A stretch of 64,000 bases of DNA from Phaeobacter sp. CECT 5382 (GCF_001457775.1 NZ_CYSG01000006.1:158611-222610); one strand, 5' to 3'. Counted from the stretch's first letter, positions 56,117 to 64,000 are shown. Numbers and translations are program-made. The notes: generated by a model not told the origin, from the sequence alone.

Positions 56117-57478
56117 TCAGGCGCGCTCAAACCCGCGTGCAATTTCATAGTCAGTGACGACCCGGTCGAAGTCTTCGATCTCTACTTCGGCGGCGCGCAC
56201 ATAGTGATCAACGACGTCATCGCCCATTGTGGCGCGCAGCATTTTAGATCCCTTCAGGCTTAGCCGTGCCTCGCGCAGGGTCTCTGGAATCATGCCGCTA
56301 TCGCCCTGATAGACATCACCGGTGGCAGGGGCCTGCAGCTCCAGCCCTTCTTCGATACCAGCGATACCTGCAGCCAGCATGGCGGCCATCGCCAGGTAGG
56401 GGTTCATATCCGACCCCGGAATGCGGCATTCAACCCGGATCGATTTGCTGCCAACACCGCAAAGGCGGTAGCCAGCGGTGCGGTTGTCAACGGACCAGAT
56501 GATGCGTGTGGGGGCAAAGGTGCCCTTCATGAAACGTTTGTAGCTGTTGATGTAGGGGGCCATGAAATAGGTGTAGTCCGGCGCGTATTTCAAAAGACCT
56601 GCCATGTAGTTTTTCATCAAGGCTGACATGCCCAGCGTATCATCGGCGTCATAAAAGGCGGGTTTGCCGTCTTTCCACAGCGACTGATGCACATGGCTGG
56701 AGGAGCCGACCTTGTCGTGGTTCCATTTTGGCAAGAAAGTCACGGCATGGCCTTGCTGCCAGGCGATCTCTTTGGTGGCATGTTTGGCAATGGTGTGGAA
56801 ATCGGCAGTGTCCTGGGCGCGGCCGTATTTGATGTTCAGCTCTTCCTGGCCGGTCTCGGCCTCACCCTTGGTGCATTCCACCGGGATGCCCGCGTTCCAC
56901 AGATGATTGCGCAGCGGGCGCATCACGTGCTCTTCCTTGGTGGTCTGCAGGATATGGTAGTCTTCGTTATAGCCAGAGATCGGCTGCATATCGCGGAAAT
57001 CCGCTTTGCGGATCTCGTCAAAGCTTTTCTCGAACAGAAAGAACTCCAGCTCGGTCGCTGTCATGGCGTCAAAGCCAAGCGCGTCTAGCCGACGGATTTG
57101 TTTCTTGAGGATCGCACGCGGGCTGTGGGGGATTTCTTCGTGGTTGTGATGATCCAGCACATCACAAAGCACCATCACCGTGCCATCGAGCCAGGGCAGG
57201 GGTCGCAGGGTGGCGAGATCCGGCTTCATGACATAATCGCCATAGCCGCGTTCCCAGCTGGTAGATTCATAGCCTTCCGGTGTTGCCATCTCGAGATCGG
57301 TGGCCAGCAGATAGTTGCAGCAATGGGTCTCTTCCCAGGCACCGGCGATGAAGTGGCCTGCATGAAAGCGTTTGCCCATCAGGCGGCCCTGCATGTCCAC
57401 AAGGCAGACCAACACGGTATCTACGTCACCGCTGGCGACTTGGGCTTTCAGATCGTCAAAACTCAGAACACCGGTCAT
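56117..57478 (-). CDS. Glutamine synthetase-like gamma-glutamylamine ligase
   Basis: The 453-residue protein is a complete GS-fold enzyme. VLVCLVDMQGRLMGKRFHAG is the N-terminal beta-grasp part, TATELEFFLFEKSFDE gives metal glutamates, KVGSSSHVHQSLW the H-containing ATP/glutamate loop, and RVECRIPGSDMNPYLAMAAM the C-terminal metal site. Sequence type is the catabolic GS-like group that includes gamma-glutamylputrescine and gamma-glutamylisopropylamide ligases. It lies between dctP and the aldehyde dehydrogenase. It is likely to attach glutamate to the amine nitrogen of an imported compound. Confidence 0.9.
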   Translation of the reverse strand: MTGVLSFDDLKAQVASGDVDTVLVCLVDMQGRLMGKRFHAGHFIAGAWEETHCCNYLLATDLEMATPEGYESTSWERGYGDYVMKPDLATLRPLPWLDGTVMVLCDVLDHHNHEEIPHSPRAILKKQIRRLDALGFDAMTATELEFFLFEKSFDEIRKADFRDMQPISGYNEDYHILQTTKEEHVMRPLRNHLWNAGIPVECTKGEAETGQEELNIKYGRAQDTADFHTIAKHATKEIAWQQGHAVTFLPKWNHDKVGSSSHVHQSLWKDGKPAFYDADDTLGMSALMKNYMAGLLKYAPDYTYFMAPYINSYKRFMKGTFAPTRIIWSVDNRTAGYRLCGVGSKSIRVECRIPGSDMNPYLAMAAMLAAGIAGIEEGLELQAPATGDVYQGDSGMIPETLREARLSLKGSKMLRATMGDDVVDHYVRAAEVEIEDFDRVVTDYEIARGFERA

Positions 57479-57523
57479 GAGGTCGCTTCCTGTCTAGTTT
57501 GGGCAGTTTGATTAGGGAGGAGA

Positions 57524-57550
57524 ATCCCGGCGCGCGTGATGCGCCGGGAT
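57524..57550 (-). other. Intercistronic hairpin after dctP
   Basis: ATCCCGGCGC and GCGCCGGGAT form a perfect 10-bp stem around a 7-base loop. On the minus strand it begins nine bases after the dctP stop and lies before the GS-like gene. There is no T tract, so it probably stabilises the upstream mRNA end. Confidence 0.65.
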
Positions 57551-57559
57551 CCGTTGAGT

Positions 57560-58594
57560 TTAGCCGTAACGGTAGGGACGGCCAGCCTTGTTCATGTCGT
57601 TGTTATACTTCTTGAAGATCTCGACAACCTTGGCCTTGGTTGGGCTTTCGGCCGCGATTTCATCCCAGAATTTGACCGCGGCGCCTTCGACCTGGGCCCA
57701 CTCTTCGTCCGGAATGCTGGTGAGCTCCATTTTGGGGCCATTGACCCGCAGCGAGGCTTCGCCACCCCAGTACCACCACTGACGATAGTAGTGCGACTGG
57801 TCACAGCAGACGCGGAACAGGGTCTGCAGATCTTCGGGCAGCTCGTTCCAGCGACCCTGGTTGGCAAAGAAAGACCCAGCCCATGCGCCCGAGATGTTGT
57901 TGGTCAAGAAGTAGTTGGTCACATCGGCCCAGCCAACGGTGTAGTCTTCTGTGATGCCGGACCAGGCAACGCCATCCAGCTCGCCGGTTTGCAGGGCGAC
58001 TTCGATGTCTTCCCAAGGCAAGGTCACAGGCACGACGCCAAACTGGCTGAGGAAACGACCTGCAGTTGGGAAGGTGAAGACGCGCTTCCCTTTCAGGTCC
58101 GCGAGGCTGCGGATGGGGTCCTTGGTGGCAAAATGGCAGGGATCCCATGCACCAGCAGAGATGTGTTTGACGCCAACCTTGGAGTATTCCTCGTCCCAGA
58201 TCTCGTTCAGGCCATACTGGTTGAACAGGACGGGCACGTCCAAGCTGTAGCGCGAGCCAAATGGGAAATAGCCGCCAAAGACGGTGACTTCGGTGGGCGA
58301 GGCCATCGAGTCATCATCGGACTGCACCGCGTCAATAGTGCCACGCTGCATGGCGCGGAACAGCTCACCGGTGGGGACCAGCTGGTCGGCATAGAACAGC
58401 TCGATCTGCATGCGGTCGCCTGCGATCTTGTTGAACATGTCGATTGCGGGTTTCACCACATGCTCTGCCAGGGCGGTGCCGGCATAGGTCTGCATCCGCC
58501 ATTTGATGGTGGATTGCGCCAGCGCGGGGGTCGCCAATGGGGCGGCCATTGCCCCCACACCGGCGGTTTGCAGAAACTTACGTCTTGTTGTCAT
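57560..58594 (-). CDS. TRAP transporter substrate-binding protein (DctP family)
   Basis: The protein has 344 residues with a twin-arginine leader (MTTRRKFLQTAGVGAMAA) ending near TPALAQ, so it is probably Tat-exported. It is a DctP-family binding protein: KWRMQTYAGTALAEHV, SLADLKGKRVFTFPTAGRFL and ELDGVAWSGITEDYTVG are typical. The ATG at 58594 follows GGAG. It binds the solute imported by the DctQ/DctM pair upstream. A strong hairpin follows its stop, and the GS-like gene comes next. Confidence 0.93.
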   Translation of the reverse strand: MTTRRKFLQTAGVGAMAAPLATPALAQSTIKWRMQTYAGTALAEHVVKPAIDMFNKIAGDRMQIELFYADQLVPTGELFRAMQRGTIDAVQSDDDSMASPTEVTVFGGYFPFGSRYSLDVPVLFNQYGLNEIWDEEYSKVGVKHISAGAWDPCHFATKDPIRSLADLKGKRVFTFPTAGRFLSQFGVVPVTLPWEDIEVALQTGELDGVAWSGITEDYTVGWADVTNYFLTNNISGAWAGSFFANQGRWNELPEDLQTLFRVCCDQSHYYRQWWYWGGEASLRVNGPKMELTSIPDEEWAQVEGAAVKFWDEIAAESPTKAKVVEIFKKYNNDMNKAGRPYRYG

Positions 58595-58672
58595 AGCTCT
58601 CACTCCATGTTGTCATAAATGTTGGAATCAGGCCCCCGAGCGGGGCTCTTCTTGGGTTATCTGGGTGTCTCA

Positions 58673-60175
58673 TCAATTCCCGTAGACCTGCTCTGGTAGC
58701 CACAGGGCGATTTGTGGGAAGGCCATGATCAGGGCCAGGGCCACCACCATGACAGCGGCAAAGGGGATGATGGAGATATAGATGTCTTTCAGGCCGATCT
58801 CTGGCGGGGCCATGGCCCGCATCAAAAACAGATTATAACCAAAGGGCGGTGTCATGTAGGCGATCTGAGTGGTGATGGTATAAAGCACCCCATACCAGAT
58901 CAGATCAAATCCGAGCGCGCCGACCAGTGGCACATAGAGCGGTGCTACGATGACCAGCATTGCGGTGTCATCCAGGAAGGTGCCCATCACGATGAAGCTG
59001 AGCTGCATCAGGATCAGGATCATCCAAGGCGACAGGCCCAGCTGAGAGGTGAAGAGATCTTCGATCGCCTTCACAGCCCCAAGCCCGTCAAAGATGGCAC
59101 CAAAGCCGAGCGCTGCTAGAATGATCCACATGAACATGCAGGAAATCCCAAGGGTCGACCGCACGGTGGTTTCAAACACCTGTTTGTTCATGCGCCCCTT
59201 CAGAATAGCGGCGATAAAAGCAGTCATGGCGCCAATGGCCGAGCTTTCGACCAGCGAGGTCCAACCGTTCACAAAGGGCACCATCATAGTGGCAAAGATC
59301 GCCAGCGGCAGCACGCCGGAAAACAGCAGCCGGTGTTTTTCCTTCAGGAAGACATCGCGGTAGAACAGCGGCATGGCGCGGGTCACAAAGGCCAGCGCGG
59401 CTGCACCAAGGGCAAAGCCAATGGCGGACTTCGGCGCAATCACGTCCAGCTTGACCATCAAGGGCACCAGTACGATCCCAGCCAGCACAATGAAATTCAA
59501 CCGCAGCGGATGAGTGCTGATCTCGTCGTATTCTGCCAGCTCTTCATGGGTCATGGCGGGACCCAGATTGGGCTGCATTTTGGCGCGGATATAGATGTAG
59601 ATGATGAACATGGTCGCCATCAACAGACCGGGCACCACACCAGCCAGCCACAGCTGGCCTACGGGTTGGCGCGCGATCATCGCATAGAGCACCAGTACCA
59701 CCGAAGGCGGCACCAGAATGCCCAGGGATGAACCGGCCTGGATGGTGCCGGTCACCAGGATCTTGTCATAGCCCCGGCGCAACAATTCCGGCAGCGCAAT
59801 GGTGGCCCCAATGGCCATGCCTGCGACGGATAGACCATTCATGGCCGAAACAAGAACCATCAAGCCGATGGTACCAATGGCAAGCCCGCCCTGCACCGGC
59901 CCCATCCAGACGTGGAACATACGGTACAGATCGTCTGCGATTTTGGATTCTGACAGCACATAGCCCATGAAGATGAACATCGGCAGCGTCAGCAGCGGAT
60001 ACCATTTCATCAGTTTCATCGAGGCGGCAAAGGGGATCTCAACCCCGCCAGTGCCCCAAAGCAGCATCCCAGCGACAGCGCCGACAAAGCCGATGGCACC
60101 AAACACCCGCTGGCCGGTCATAAGCATCAGCATCATGCCGGCAAACATGACAATGGCGATCAATTCATAGGGCAT
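58673..60175 (-). CDS. TRAP transporter large permease (DctM family)
   Basis: The 500-residue membrane protein has about 12 hydrophobic segments. It begins with YELIAIVMFAGMMLMLMTG and has LLTLPMFIFMGYVLSESKIA, GTIQAGSSLGILVPPSVVLV and the C-terminal GYNLFLMRAMAPPEI; these mark the DctM/ion-transporter fold. Its start overlaps the dctQ stop by one base. It forms the sodium-coupled channel with DctQ for the solute bound by DctP. Confidence 0.94.
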   Translation of the reverse strand: MPYELIAIVMFAGMMLMLMTGQRVFGAIGFVGAVAGMLLWGTGGVEIPFAASMKLMKWYPLLTLPMFIFMGYVLSESKIADDLYRMFHVWMGPVQGGLAIGTIGLMVLVSAMNGLSVAGMAIGATIALPELLRRGYDKILVTGTIQAGSSLGILVPPSVVLVLYAMIARQPVGQLWLAGVVPGLLMATMFIIYIYIRAKMQPNLGPAMTHEELAEYDEISTHPLRLNFIVLAGIVLVPLMVKLDVIAPKSAIGFALGAAALAFVTRAMPLFYRDVFLKEKHRLLFSGVLPLAIFATMMVPFVNGWTSLVESSAIGAMTAFIAAILKGRMNKQVFETTVRSTLGISCMFMWIILAALGFGAIFDGLGAVKAIEDLFTSQLGLSPWMILILMQLSFIVMGTFLDDTAMLVIVAPLYVPLVGALGFDLIWYGVLYTITTQIAYMTPPFGYNLFLMRAMAPPEIGLKDIYISIIPFAAVMVVALALIMAFPQIALWLPEQVYGN

Positions 60176-60771
60176 CAGAGGTCAACTCCGCGAAGACGGC
60201 CGATATCGCGGAACAATTCGGCAAGGCATTGCAACAGCATCAGGAAGACGCCGAAGCAGAGAATGGATTTTACCGGCCAAAGATAGGGCCGCCAGGCGGT
60301 GGAGCTGCGTTCGATGTAGCCGATTTTGGCCCAGGCCGCACTCGGGCCCTCGCTCACCAGTGTTCGCAACAGGTCGCCAAAGAAGGAAAACGGCTCCAGT
60401 CCAAAATAACCAAGGCTATAGGCCATCGAGCTGACCGCGCCATAGAGCAATACACCGAGATAAAACATCAGAAACAATACGGTGAAGGCATCGACCAGCG
60501 CCTTGGTGCGGGTGGTCCAGCCGCCATAAAACAGATCCATCCGCACGTTCGATCCCATCTGCATCGAATAGGGGCCACCAAGGATGTAATAGGCCACCAT
60601 GATGAACTGGGCCATCTCCAGCGTCCAGAGCGAGGGGTTGAAGAAGGTCTTTGAGATCGAGGACCACAACAGCACGCCAATCAGCGCAAAGATCAGATAC
60701 ATGGCAAAGCGGCCAATCACCCGGTTCATTGCCTCAATGGCGCGAATATAGCGCACAATTAGTCTAGGCAT
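60175..60771 (-). CDS. TRAP transporter small permease (DctQ family)
   Basis: This 198-residue membrane protein has four predicted membrane segments, including YLIFALIGVLLWSSISKTF and FTVLFLMFYLGVLLYGAVS, and a characteristic TRAP small-subunit order. Its sequence WTLEMAQFIMVAYYILGGPYSM is typical of DctQ. Its start lies inside the 3' end of the amidohydrolase gene (8 bases overlap). It is the small partner of DctM. Confidence 0.9.
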   Translation of the reverse strand: MPRLIVRYIRAIEAMNRVIGRFAMYLIFALIGVLLWSSISKTFFNPSLWTLEMAQFIMVAYYILGGPYSMQMGSNVRMDLFYGGWTTRTKALVDAFTVLFLMFYLGVLLYGAVSSMAYSLGYFGLEPFSFFGDLLRTLVSEGPSAAWAKIGYIERSSTAWRPYLWPVKSILCFGVFLMLLQCLAELFRDIGRLRGVDL

Positions 60772-61549
60772 CTGCGCCTCCTGTGGATTGCAGGGCTGCC
60801 AGCGTCGGGCGCAGCAGAACCAGCAACTCCTCTGCCATCTGTGTCTCTTCTTGCGGGGTACGCATCAGATCGTTGCGCACCTCGATCATGACATTGGCCA
60901 ACCCGTGGCGGATACCATGCAGCTGCAACGAATGGGTGACACCATCTTCGGGGCCGTAGGGAGCGTTGCGTTCCACCCGACGATGGGGCAGGGCGTCGGC
61001 CTGGTCCAGCATCGCATCGGCCATGCGGCTGTCCCTGTCATGCAGGATGCCGATCTCGACGGTGCGCGGGATGCCGTAGTACACCGGGGTAAAGCTGTGC
61101 ATGGTTATTAATACAGTTTGCAGACCGGCTTGTTTGCGCGCCTCGATCAGGCGGGTGACAGCATCGCAAAAAGGGCGGTAGACGGTGAGTTCCCGCTCGT
61201 CGCGCTGATCGCGGCTCAACCCGACGTTTCCGGGAACTTCGACGAGTTCAGATTTTTGCGGCATCGCGGATGCGGCTTCTGGCGGACGGTTGCAGTCATA
61301 GACCAGACGCGACACCCGCGCGGCGATCAGGGGCGCATCCAGGGCCTGCGACAGGCCTAGCGCAACGGCGCGAGCGCCTGGATCCCAGGCCGCGTGGCTT
61401 TTGCGATCGGCCTCAGCCAGCCCCAGACCGGCATAGCGGTGCGGGATGCGGTGGCTGGCATGCTCGCACAGAATAATCGCCCCGCCTTGCCCGGCCCCAT
61501 TGAGCACCTCATAGGCCTCGCAGCGAGCGTTGGAATCGCTCAGTGACAT
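60764..61549 (-). CDS. N-formylglutamate amidohydrolase family protein
   Basis: The 261-residue protein belongs to the N-formylglutamate amidohydrolase family. IILCEHASHRIPHRY, AAWDPGARAVAL, RLVYDCNRPP and ITMHSFTPVYYG are its conserved blocks with metal-binding histidines and Asp. Members cleave N-formyl- or other N-acyl-glutamates. In this operon it could release glutamate from a gamma-glutamyl or N-acyl product at the end of the pathway. It is the first gene of the minus-strand operon and diverges from the RpiR regulator. Confidence 0.87.
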   Translation of the reverse strand: MSLSDSNARCEAYEVLNGAGQGGAIILCEHASHRIPHRYAGLGLAEADRKSHAAWDPGARAVALGLSQALDAPLIAARVSRLVYDCNRPPEAASAMPQKSELVEVPGNVGLSRDQRDERELTVYRPFCDAVTRLIEARKQAGLQTVLITMHSFTPVYYGIPRTVEIGILHDRDSRMADAMLDQADALPHRRVERNAPYGPEDGVTHSLQLHGIRHGLANVMIEVRNDLMRTPQEETQMAEELLVLLRPTLAALQSTGGADA

Positions 61550-61585
61550 TCAACACTCCCAATTTTGGAAAAATCTTTTCATGAA

Positions 61586-61626
61586 GGGATAATTCTGTCA
61601 ATATAATTTCAGAAGAGATTTATCCC
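61586..61626. promoter_or_regulatory. Nested inverted repeat, candidate RpiR operator
   Basis: GGGATAA (61586-61592) and TTATCCC (61620-61626) are mirror halves. Inside them TTCTG (61593-61597) mirrors CAGAA (61610-61614), giving a 41-bp nested symmetric site in an AT-rich centre. It lies 37 bases before the amidohydrolase start and 94 before rpiR, right for control of both directions. Confidence 0.6.
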
Positions 61627-61719
61627 GCGCCGCTAAGGCGCTGGTGTTCAGCGGGGCCTATCGACTATGTCTTGACCCTGTTGCCTGTTTTTCGCTCAGC
61701 CTGAGGAAGGTGCCCTGCC

Positions 61720-62592
61720 GTGACGAAACCACCGCTGACTGTCCGAGAGCTGATCCGCGATCAATATGCCTCGCTGACCCAATCAGAGCGCAAGTTCGCA
61801 AATTCTCTGCTGGAGAATTACCCGGCAGCCGGATTGGCTTCGATTACTATCGTGGCGTCAAATGCGGATGTTTCGACACCCACAGTTGCCCGCATGGTGC
61901 AAAAGCTGGGGTTCAAAGGCTATCCGCAGTTTCATCAGGCTCTACTCAAAGAGTTGGAGGCCAAGGTGTCTGGCCCGACCCAGCGGCGTGAAAACTGGGC
62001 ATCAGAAGCCCCCGAAGGCCATTTGCTGAACAGGTTTTCTCAGGCCGTGACCGATAACCTTAGCCAAACCTTTTCCAATGTGGACTCTGCCCAGTTTGAC
62101 GCGGCAGTGCGTCAGCTCGCTGATACCGAAGGCAGGCTCTATGTCGTGGGGGGGCGTATCACCCGCGCTTTGGCCGACTATGCCTTTACGCATTTTCAGG
62201 CGATCCGGCAACGCGTCACCCATATGACCTCCTCATCAGCCACCTGGCCGCATTACGTGTTGGACATGGAGGCTGGTGACACCTTGCTGATGTTCGACGT
62301 GCGCCGCTATGAAACCAATCTGCAGCGTCTGGCTGAGCTGGCGGCTGAGCGTGGCGTCAAGGTGATCTTGATCACCGATCAATGGGCCAGCCCTGTGGCT
62401 TCGGTCGCGGAACATGCCTTTAACTGCTGGGTGGAAATCCCTTCGGCTTGGGATTCCAACATTTCAACCATGATGCTGCTGGAGGCAATGATTGCGGCCA
62501 CCCAGGAAGAAAGCTGGGATAAAACCAAGGATCGTTATGATCGTTTGGATGAGTTGTTCGATACAACGCGCCTGTTTCGGAAATTTTCCTGA
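61720..62592 (+). CDS. MurR/RpiR-family transcriptional regulator
   Basis: The 290-residue regulator begins at GTG 61720 after GAGGAAGG. The N-terminal RpiR HTH domain is about 1-80, with ASNADVSTPTVARMVQKLGFKGYPQF. The SIS sugar-isomerase-like domain follows (YVVGGRITRALADYAF; LLMFDVRRYETNLQRLAELAAE; KVILITDQWASPVA). These regulators usually sense a phosphorylated or amino sugar-like ligand, yet some control amino-compound uptake. It diverges from the TRAP/GS-like operon and probably controls it. Confidence 0.9.
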   Translation: MTKPPLTVRELIRDQYASLTQSERKFANSLLENYPAAGLASITIVASNADVSTPTVARMVQKLGFKGYPQFHQALLKELEAKVSGPTQRRENWASEAPEGHLLNRFSQAVTDNLSQTFSNVDSAQFDAAVRQLADTEGRLYVVGGRITRALADYAFTHFQAIRQRVTHMTSSSATWPHYVLDMEAGDTLLMFDVRRYETNLQRLAELAAERGVKVILITDQWASPVASVAEHAFNCWVEIPSAWDSNISTMMLLEAMIAATQEESWDKTKDRYDRLDELFDTTRLFRKFS

Positions 62593-62707
62593 CCTATGGT
62601 GCGTTGCTTTCTGTCTGTGTTGCATGGACAGGGCACGGCACATGCGCCATGCTGCGGGTGTTCAGCGCGTTTCGGGTTGGATTGATAGCATTCTTTCAGG
62701 TTGAGAT

Positions 62708-63076
62708 ATGATGACTAAATCGGCTGCCCTTCTTTCCGCTCTTGTTTTTGCTACGGCTTCTGCGGTCTGCGCCGCGCCGCTCGCCGCCAAGCCGCTCAGC
62801 CGCATTCTGGCACAGTCACCACTCAAGCCTGGAGACTTTGATGCGATGCGTGCTGCTGAAGCTGCGCTTTATGGGGCGGCTGGCGTTAAAACGGGCAGTT
62901 CCGTCAAATGGAGTAATCCGGAAACCACAGCGCACGGTCAGGTCAAGGTGACGGCGCAGCAGGGCAATTGTCTGGTCTTTGGCCATATTGCCTATCCCGG
63001 CAGTGGGGCGCAGCCCATGCAGGTGGCGCGTAAATTCTGCAAATCCGCGACTGGCAAGTGGCTTTTGGTGGACTGA
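62708..63076 (+). CDS. Small exported hypothetical protein, surface-antigen-like
   Basis: The 122-residue protein has a typical signal peptide (about 1-22, ending AVCAAPLA). The mature part holds GSSVKWSNPETTAHGQVKVT and two Cys (GNCLVFG and KFCKSATGKW) that could form a disulfide. The layout resembles RT0821/17-kDa surface-antigen C-terminal domains. No operon partner is close, and two adjacent ATG codons start it with a weak ribosome-binding site. Function is unknown. Confidence 0.7.
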   Translation: MMTKSAALLSALVFATASAVCAAPLAAKPLSRILAQSPLKPGDFDAMRAAEAALYGAAGVKTGSSVKWSNPETTAHGQVKVTAQQGNCLVFGHIAYPGSGAQPMQVARKFCKSATGKWLLVD

Positions 63077-63199
63077 TCGTTTGTTGCGGCAGGCGCCTTA
63101 ACGATCACGCACCCTCTTCGTTTAGTCTTCTTATAACTTCCCCGCACAACGTCGCCCGGTTCGGGGCGCCTGTGCTCAATCAAACCAGGACACATATAT

Positions 63200-63550
63200 A
63201 TGTCAGATATCACCCGTCATCACACCGGCACCCGTATGAGCCAGATCGTCACCCATGGTGACACGATCTATCTGGCGGGGCAGGTCGGCACCAAGGGCGC
63301 CAGCGTTGCTCAGCAAACTCAGGATTGCCTGGACCAGATCGACTCACTTCTTGCAGAGGTCGGATCGGACAAGACGCGACTGTTGCAGACGACGATCTGG
63401 CTGGCTGACATGAAGGACTTTGCCGAAATGAATGCGGTCTGGGATGCCTGGGTGCCCGAAGGCCAAGCTCCCGCCCGTGCCTGTGGCGAAGCCAAACTGG
63501 CCCTTCCGGAATTCCTGGTGGAGTTCATGGTGACTGCAGCCAAAGCATAA
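63200..63550 (+). CDS. RidA family protein
   Basis: This 116-residue protein has the RidA/YjgF fold: [30 protein letters not shown] and [25 protein letters not shown]. The stretch [21 protein letters not shown] replaces the usual PARxxVxxAxLP, keeping the key Arg in PARAC. RidA proteins hydrolyse reactive enamine/imine intermediates. It may clean up intermediates from PLP enzymes elsewhere. A strong terminator follows. Confidence 0.92.
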   Translation: MSDITRHHTGTRMSQIVTHGDTIYLAGQVGTKGASVAQQTQDCLDQIDSLLAEVGSDKTRLLQTTIWLADMKDFAEMNAVWDAWVPEGQAPARACGEAKLALPEFLVEFMVTAAKA

Positions 63551-63584
63551 GGCTTTCGAAGGCAGATCTGTCTGCTTTCAAAAG

Positions 63585-63623
63585 AGGGGTCCGACCATCT
63601 GGTCGGACCCCTTTTGTATTTTT
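63585..63623 (+). terminator. Rho-independent terminator after the RidA gene
   Basis: A perfect 12-bp stem AGGGGTCCGACC / GGTCGGACCCCT with loop ATCT is followed by TTTGTATTTTT. It begins 35 bases after the stop. Confidence 0.95.
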
Positions 63624-63639
63624 GTCAGGCCTGTTTGGC

Positions 63640-63955
63640 AGCGATGATCGAATTTCGTCGTGTTCCTCAGTAGGTTCGTCTTCCCCGAGTCGGTTTGCTT
63701 TGTTTTTGTGAGTGTGATTCCTATGAGTTTTGTTGAGTTCTGTTGGTAAGTCTGTGGGTAAGTCTTGATGTTTGGTGTGACTCGGGTTTGATCTTCTGGT
63801 TTGGTGAAGGTTTGGCGGGATTTTGCTTTGACTTTGGGGCAGGTTTGCTGACTTTATCTGTGTGTAAGATGTTGTTTTTGTTTTATTTTCACATTTGTTT
63901 TGCAGAAAAGTGTGATTTTGTTGATTTTGGTGTTGCGGGTGTTTGGAGTTAACAC
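63640..63955 (+). repeat. G/T-rich low-complexity stretch
   Basis: For about 315 bases the plus strand is strongly G/T-rich and poor in A and C; in bases 63781-63840, 47 of 60 are G or T. The bias ends abruptly near 63956, where ordinary GC-rich sequence resumes (ACTAGAACCCCC) and runs to the window edge. A 69-codon frame exists but encodes hydrophobic low-complexity peptide, so I do not call it a gene. No other feature is seen up to 64000. Confidence 0.6.
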
Positions 63956-64000
63956 TAGAACCCCCTCTACCGGCAGCGACGATACGCAGCTGGGGCGCGG

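Noticed and set aside
63856..63866. DnaA-box-like TTATCTGTG near the right edge, possible origin
   Set aside because: It has three mismatches to the consensus, no clustered boxes, and no replication genes nearby.
63743..63952. 69-codon open frame in the G/T-rich stretch
   Set aside because: The peptide is low-complexity and hydrophobic, a result of base composition; there is no ribosome-binding site.
1..64000. CRISPR arrays, tRNA or rRNA genes, insertion sequences
   Set aside because: No regularly spaced repeats, cloverleaf-like sequences, transposase motifs or flanking terminal repeats were seen.

Overview
The window looks like chromosomal DNA of a Rhodobacteraceae (Roseobacter-group) alphaproteobacterium. 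This rests on high GC, dense co-oriented operons with ATGA/TGATG start-stop overlaps, and the gene families present: an FDH3-type formate dehydrogenase with DUF3305/DUF3306/TorD helpers, TRAP and tripartite tricarboxylate (TTT) transporters, two glutamine-synthetase-like ligases, and a phnCDEE transporter with a hexapeptide transferase. I saw no rRNA, tRNA, CRISPR array, transposase or prophage gene. Start sites were chosen from ribosome-binding sites and family N-termini and often lie inside longer open frames.

Layout. 1-6.3 kb: 3' end of a biotin-dependent acyl-CoA carboxylase subunit, nitronate monooxygenase, a decayed frame, a VOC protein, a sulfatase and a GntR regulator. 5.6-9.2 kb: class-I glutamine amidotransferase diverging from a cytochrome P450 and a GS-like ligase. 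9.4-17.5 kb: an IclR regulator and class-III aminotransferase diverging from tctC-tctB-tctA, an aldehyde dehydrogenase and a UPF0261 protein, closed by a strong terminator. 17.9-26.4 kb: a beta-oxidation operon (hydratase/dehydrogenase fusion, thiolase, two unlike acyl-CoA dehydrogenases, thioesterase, hydratase, acyl-CoA ligase). 26.5-34.6 kb: a chemoreceptor with a c-type heme motif, rpe, and phnCDEE plus a hexapeptide transferase. 35.1-50.9 kb: the formate dehydrogenase region, with an accessory set on the minus strand (DUF6505, DUF4444, Mrp, a multi-cluster Fe-S protein), the structural operon on the plus strand, and a convergent response-regulator/histidine-kinase pair. 51-53.3 kb: gap diverging from a LacI regulator. 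53.4-62.6 kb: a minus-strand catabolic operon (N-formylglutamate-amidohydrolase-like enzyme, TRAP dctQ/M/P, GS-like ligase, aldehyde dehydrogenase, iron alcohol dehydrogenase) facing an RpiR regulator. 62.7-64 kb: a small exported protein, a RidA protein, a terminator and an odd G/T-rich stretch.

How the genes fit together (inference). The 53.4-62.6 kb operon holds the parts expected for importing an amine or amino alcohol, capping its nitrogen with gamma-glutamate, oxidising alcohol to aldehyde to acid, and removing the cap. The 5.6-9.2 kb group has a second ligase, an oxygenase and an amidotransferase-fold candidate hydrolase. The IclR unit couples uptake to an aminotransferase and an aldehyde dehydrogenase. 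Each of the three solute-binding-protein genes (tctC, phnD, dctP) is followed closely by a strong hairpin, a shared way of making more binding protein than membrane subunit. The most unusual single proteins are the heme-motif chemoreceptor and an NtrC-like regulator lacking the GAFTGA loop beside the formate dehydrogenase genes.
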